From Tubulanus polymorphus (lineage: Eukaryota > Nemertea > Palaeonemertea > Tubulaniformes > Tubulanidae): a stretch of 64,000 nt of DNA. The notes under the pieces were generated by a model. That model was not told the origin of the DNA. It made no database searches and saw only the letters and a list, made by a program, of their open reading frames with translations. Made by a program: the position numbers and the translations under genes. The stretch covers positions 23,162,153 through 23,226,152 of the forward strand of contig NC_134028.1 of assembly GCF_964204645.1 (NCBI RefSeq), read 5' to 3'. The first letter of the stretch is position 1; every line of letters begins with the position of its first letter. Below, piece after piece: positions 58,620-64,000 of this stretch.

Positions 58620-61600
58620 AATGGCCACTCAGACTCTATCTGTCGGGTGACATAATGGAGATAAACAGATGTAGTAGCAGTAATTAGTTTGACGAAATAA
58701 ATACAATTAATCATTATTTTTCAAACTGATAGAAATACCCTTAATTAGGTCAAATAAGGAATCAAGAACATTTTTGGTAAAGCAGTTTATTGAAAAATTG
58801 AATTTGCCATTGTGATTCAGACCTGGGGGATGCGGACGACACTTTCATCCTTTCTGAAGATAAGAATCTTTCCGGTAACATTTAGCGCGCCATCAACGGC
58901 CTCTCGGTGAATGTTGATACAACTAGTAAGATATATGTCTTCGCTCGAAAGTCGGATGAAACAAATTTCGAAATTTATGTTTGGTAATCACAAGCTAGAC
59001 TGTGAGTACGCCGCAAGATTATGTGCATCTCGGTGTAAAATTTGCTCGAAAATGATTGTTTCGCTAAGGTAAAAGAGTTTCTTTACGATAAAGCCTAGAC
59101 ACATTTAAATCCCTCCAATAGAAGCCTATGTATACTGTAAATAACATGTTGTAGATATCGTTTGATATGTCTTAAAATGGTTTAGGGTTCTGGTTTTTTT
59201 CTAATTGATTGTAGATACCCGGTACTCTTTTTTCCTCCATATGGAAATAGTTCAAGTGTGTTATAAATAATTGTATTCAGTACAAGTACCCTGTTTACAC
59301 CCAATGCCATTCCAAGCCCAAGGGTGACATGGAGACTGTGCAGCCTAAGGTGAGATGACGGTAATTCGGGCGCGGTAATCAAAAAGAAAATGGACAACAC
59401 AATATTTATCAGTAGATAGATATATTCTTATTTGGATACAAATATTAGATATGTACAAGTGCATGAAAGTGTAATACAAAGTGAATTGAAGCCACTATCA
59501 ACAGCAAACTTAGCTAGATTTCTGTATACAAAAATAACAAATTTACATAACAATTCTTTACAAAACCGCAAACTTTATCAGGACCAGATTTACATGACTT
59601 TTATATGATATTATTTACAAAGCAAGTTCTACACTCATTATTTTTTTTTGTACAGGCAACTTCATTACATCATCCGTCATAACTTTATCGAGAAAAATCT
59701 TTTTAATATGCAGGCAAGAAATACATCATGCATTGTACATGGATTGTATTATATGCTCAATATTCGGACAGACAGAAAGAAAACAAACGGATTATGTCGG
59801 CAAACTACCCTCCAGAAAATCATTTCAACCATGAACACTTTGATATATCTTGTTGTAAGTGAACTGGGTCAAGAAATGATGAAATTTGGAAACTGAGAAA
59901 TGCTTAAACAAAGACAAGACGGCGGAATTTAGAGGTTTTAGACCTTAATAAAGCCAACAGATAGAATCGAGGACTTCCTACCTATCTAAAGTGATACTAA
60001 AATGTTCTAAAAATCAAAGAAAACTAAAAATATAGTGACAAATCATAAATCTTATGTAAATACGTGAGATCACTCGGAATATATTAAAGTGAGAAATGCA
60101 ACAACGTGTATATTTAAAATGATAAAACATCCGTAGCAGCAGCCAACGCCTTCACAGCAGTGCAACTAGGCCTACTTCTAATATCTAGAATTATCTTCCC
60201 CGAAGAACAGTAGTAAACAGCTATCACATCAACTGAATGACAAGCATAGAAAGATCTGGGGTGAAATGTTAAGTTAGACCTACGTTCAATTAAATAGCAA
60301 GCTTGAGATAAAGCAAAACGCAATAATCATTAGAATTCGAATATTCATCAACATTTGGTGATAGGATTGTGGCAAGATTTGATTAATACCGTCGCATTTT
60401 CAACATCAATTTATACAAACTAAAGCAAAGAGGAATTGAAGGTATTATTATAGTATGAAAGAAGTGGATGTACCGGTCTTTTTTCCTAAACAATAACTCG
60501 GGATTCAAGACAATTATGAGAAGACATCGATTAAGATATGTACAAATCCCGAAATTTGTTTTTTATAGCGTGTTTTTTTCCTATCTAATACTGTTTTATT
60601 TCAGAGAACATCGTATCCACTATCGTAATAGATTTTAACGTACATGTATAGAATTTTTAAAACTCACCAAACGATATACAACTTTTTACAATAACTAACA
60701 ATAATTGAACAATAAAATATGAAGAAATCTAATATGGTAAGATTTTTTTGATTTATCTATATATTTGCATTGGCATTTTATTGCAAATTGTTCACAGGGG
60801 TTTGGCTTCGACTGAGAGTTCGTCACTGGATGTCTCTTTTGAGATTTGTAGACACCTCAAAACCGTTAAGAATCAAATTGCTAAAACATCGAACATATTT
60901 CACGAGTAAATAATTTCGAAAACATAAATGTTCACAATCATACAATTAGTACGCCGTCACTGCAGATTGTAGATCGGTAATCCGATAGTGAAATGAACAC
61001 GAAATCTTGCTTTGTAACCTATATATACAATTCGTCAAATTTGTGGTCATGATAATCATTATCAAAGACAGAATCCACTTCTCTTAAATAAATTAATAAT
61101 AATATATATATCACAGAAATAAACTGCTTATTACAGCAGTGGTTCCGGTAGACAACACAGAGATTCCTTACATAACTAAAATGAAATTAATTTAAACCTA
61201 AAACCGAACGATTTTTTTGTCAGTATCTAGAATCTAATTCAGTATCTATCCTTTTTCATCCCTATATAGCAACGAATGAATACATGTATATTTCACTGCT
61301 AATTTTGTAAGGATCGCACGTATTGTCTTCCAGATCACGTTAAACAATTGCACTTAAATCTCTTTAATTCGTTTTTATCACAAATAACAAATATCATAGT
61401 TGTTATCACATCTGTATATATTAAATGCCAGACCATCTGTTGCATACTCACATATTGTACTATACTCATGCTTTACTCTATTGAATTTTAGACTTTATTA
61501 TAAAATTCTTAATAATAATGACAACATTTTCTCCTAGTATATTAGAATTTCGTAAATGCACGTACTCGATAGAAGTGAAATCGATGCATAATATCTACTT

Positions 61601-61851
61601 TTCATAATCTTACAGCGGCATAATTTCAAATTAGAAAAACTAAGCTGATTAACCCTCTCAGCGCCAATCCCGTTTATAACTGGCATGGACCATCTATCGG
61701 CTATCAGTGGCTCTATGTTGTAATGCAAATAAAGCTATTACGGCAATAGAAATTCTCCAGTCACAATTAATAGTTCCAATCATGCAAAAACTCCGTATGC
61801 AACAGTAAACTGTTTTAGGAAGATGGTTATTTTGTTGAATGAGTTTTGTTG
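58620..61851 (-). other. 3' UTR of the minus-strand gene and intergenic DNA
   Basis: No coding exon is recognised. The AT-rich stretch from ~59400 to 61851 is likely the long 3' UTR of the minus-strand gene: TTTATT (AATAAA on the minus strand) occurs at about 58785, 60596 and 60775. The boundary is not defined by the sequence alone. Confidence 0.35.
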
Positions 61852-64000
61852 TCATACACCGCTGTCTGAAAGGGTAAAATTATCTTCCTTGAGCGGCAAC
61901 ATAGTTAACGAACTAACGCTGAGCGTATCAATACGTGTCACGTGATCACCGTCATCGTCGCTATCGATTAGATGATCGCGTTCGGTGACTTCTGATTGGT
62001 TGTTCCATTGTTCGGAAGAGTCACCGGTGGTGTCCTCTATTGTCAATAACGTGTCGGTACACCGAGGGTGCTCGACGTGCACATCAGGATAGGTACATGT
62101 TGGTATATGATCGTCGGTATCGTGTTCATCGTACGGCAACGATGACGAATATCGTCTGCTGTTCTTCTCGTCGTACGAGTCGCGATCGTGACTCGAGTCG
62201 CCGCGACGACCGTCGTTCGTTTCTTTGATTTCGTTATCACAAATTCGCGCGGATGACGACGGATGATAACCGTGCGCCGAACCGACTGATCCACCATCGC
62301 TTGCAATACTAGATTTATCGACGGACGGATGTTGATCGAGAAACGCACAGAGCGGGTCATCGTTGAACAAACTCGGGCTGACGCACAACGGAGACGGAAT
62401 AGTGCTATGACTCGGTGTGGAGCCATGTGATTCGATCGATAGGTTCATATTTGATCGTTGCGGGGTTGAAGCTGCGCTGGTGGGTTTAAGCGTCGGCGGT
62501 GGGAGAAACTGTAGTTCGATATCGTCCGGTATGGTCGGCTGCGACCGATGGCGTAAGTTGCTCAAATCGCTGCTCGGTGGGGGATTGAACATGAACGTGA
62601 AACTAGGATCACTGCCGTGTCGTCTGTGATCGTGCACCGGTTCCGGGGGTGATAACAAGTCCTGATCGGTAATCGAATCGCGACTGTGCGGCCGCGATTT
62701 CAATGCCGCGTTAGCCTGCAGTAGTTTCGGGGCTCGCACTTTCTCAGGTGTCGGCGGAGGTTTCACCGTTTCGGCTTCGTCGTCCGAATTATTGTCGCTT
62801 CCTTCGTTAGTTAAACTGACGTATTCTTTCATTGCGCTCGGAGTCATACTGCATTTATCTGAAAACAGATATCAACGTCGGATATTAAAGTTTTGCCCGA
62901 ACCTCGTCGCGAAGCCTTATATCATCGACGCTCTTGGAGTCAAAATGGCGCAAAAAGTATGTAATTGGCAAAATGTATTTATGCAATTTATTTGTTGTTG
63001 AACGTAGATTGTACCAAGTGCTCACAAATGTACAGACTTGTAAGTGATTAAACATATATTATATATATTGTGATGCAGGGATTGTCCTCTGTAGTGAGTA
63101 CGATACATGTAATGTGATACGTGATTGTGAATTCTATCGTGCAAATGTTTTAATCATTTAATCTTTGATAGGGAAATCATTCACAGCCTATATTTGATAT
63201 CTATACACTTGCAGTCACTAGTTTATTTCTTAGGAAATTGACTTCAACACTTTCCCTCTACCCTCGGATTGACGAAGAGATATGCGAACACCATATACCA
63301 CAAAATAGACACAACTGCGACAAGTTTAGGAATATATAGATATAGAATGGAAAAAAGGTAAAATACTCATGCCAATATAAAGCATTCAAAGTACCAAATA
63401 AATATTACAGAAAGATCGTTCATAAAACTGACAACATTTTAAAGGTTTGGAGGTAGCAAGACTGATTGGCTAAAGACTGACTCAAATGACTCGATGACTC
63501 TCAATATTAGCAATATATATATATGTTATTTTTGCATTAGATTCAGGGGATAATTGGTGGACCTTAAACGGTACTGACAATGTTCGGGAAATAAATGTGC
63601 AGGTTCTACGTTGTTTTTTTTCTTGTTGAATTAATGAATAGTTTGAATATGTCCACAGCTTGACCAAAATACACTGACAACAGAGATCACTTTATCCCGC
63701 GTGTTTGTGAGAGGTTGTAGTAATAATGTTCGACAATCAAATGAAAAAAAAAACACCAACGAAAACGAACCTAAGATGAAAGAATGGAATTTTATAGGTC
63801 TGAATTTACGGCGATTGCCTGAAAACAAATGCGCATGATTAGGTTAGAGATCCGTTTGAAAATGTAAATGAAATGAATACGTTTTAGAGATGAAGTAGAG
63901 AAAGAGTTGAAAAGATTGTCGACAGGTTTATTCATCCGGAGTTCATCAATTTACCTTGTGATTTCTGATCTTCGAGGTCGCCGTTGGACGCGGCGCCGTC
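61852..64000 (-). CDS. 3' end of an unrecognised gene: Ser/Pro/Asp-rich C-terminal tail, PDZ-ligand end
   Basis: Two coding exons on the minus strand: 64000-63955 (cut by the window edge) and 62858-61852 (stop TGA at 61854-61852). The donor at 63954 (CACAAG/GTAAATTG) and acceptor at 62859 (TGTTTTCAG) join exactly in phase, reading DQKSQ|DKCSMTPSAMKEYV; the 351 codons, stop included, are open throughout. The sequence is low-complexity, rich in Ser, Pro, Asp and His, with no membrane segment, and ends NFTLSDSGV, a class I PDZ-ligand pattern (Ser at -2, Val at 0). It looks like a cytosolic tail of a receptor, channel or adaptor. I do not recognise the family; upstream exons lie beyond the window. 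Confidence 0.8.

Noticed and set aside
62040-62629. Plus-strand and alternative minus-strand frames opposite the 61852-62858 exon
   Set aside because: The main minus-strand frame joins its upstream exon in phase; the others do not continue.
1-64000. CRISPR arrays, bacterial operons, phage or plasmid features
   Set aside because: Spliced genes, introns and poly(A) signals show eukaryotic nuclear DNA; tandem repeats here lack the equal-spacer pattern of CRISPR.

Overview
The window is nuclear DNA from an animal. It shows AT-rich intergenic and intronic DNA, GT-AG introns (many of 75-110 bases), CpG-rich exons, and dense short inverted-repeat elements of the MITE type. A complete DNA-PKcs gene, which flies and nematodes lack, together with the short introns and the hAT- and pogo-like MITEs, suggests a marine invertebrate, possibly a mollusc or other lophotrochozoan. 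The taxon is inference only.

Layout. 1-1140: left flank with a tandem pair of tRNA-shaped (SINE-like) units. 1151-1590: a G-rich minisatellite in which the unit changes from 26 to 24 bases, with high G-quadruplex potential. 1829-6002: four tandem copies of a ~1.05 kb unit that carries several exon-like cassettes with good splice sites but no uninterrupted reading frame; single exon-like segments follow to ~6.8 kb. 7.7-9.5 kb: a cluster of decayed mobile DNA (two adjacent MITEs, a LINE tail, two SINE-like copies flanking a foldback element).

10109-38314 (+): a complete PRKDC gene (DNA-PKcs, the catalytic kinase of non-homologous end joining). I traced 85 coding exons; their summed length is an exact multiple of three and gives ~4133 aa, from the N-terminal HEAT arm to the FATC tail. 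38990-55953 (+): RBBP6, an E3 ubiquitin ligase with DWNN, zinc knuckle and RING domains, RS region and Lys-rich tail. It starts about 0.7 kb after PRKDC ends; 19 coding exons (1561 aa) sum exactly in frame, and a 5' non-coding exon is likely. Intron 4 has a stop and a poly(A) signal that could yield a DWNN-only short protein. 55954-59400 holds the RBBP6 3' UTR, MITEs and a striking set of four inverted 45-base units. 61852-64000 (-): the last two coding exons of a gene running in from the right edge. It encodes a Ser/Pro/Asp-rich tail ending in a PDZ-ligand-like SGV; I do not recognise the family.

PRKDC and RBBP6 have no shared pathway that the sequence shows. Their adjacency is a syntenic observation. 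The least explained part of the window is the exon-cassette array at 1.8-6.8 kb.
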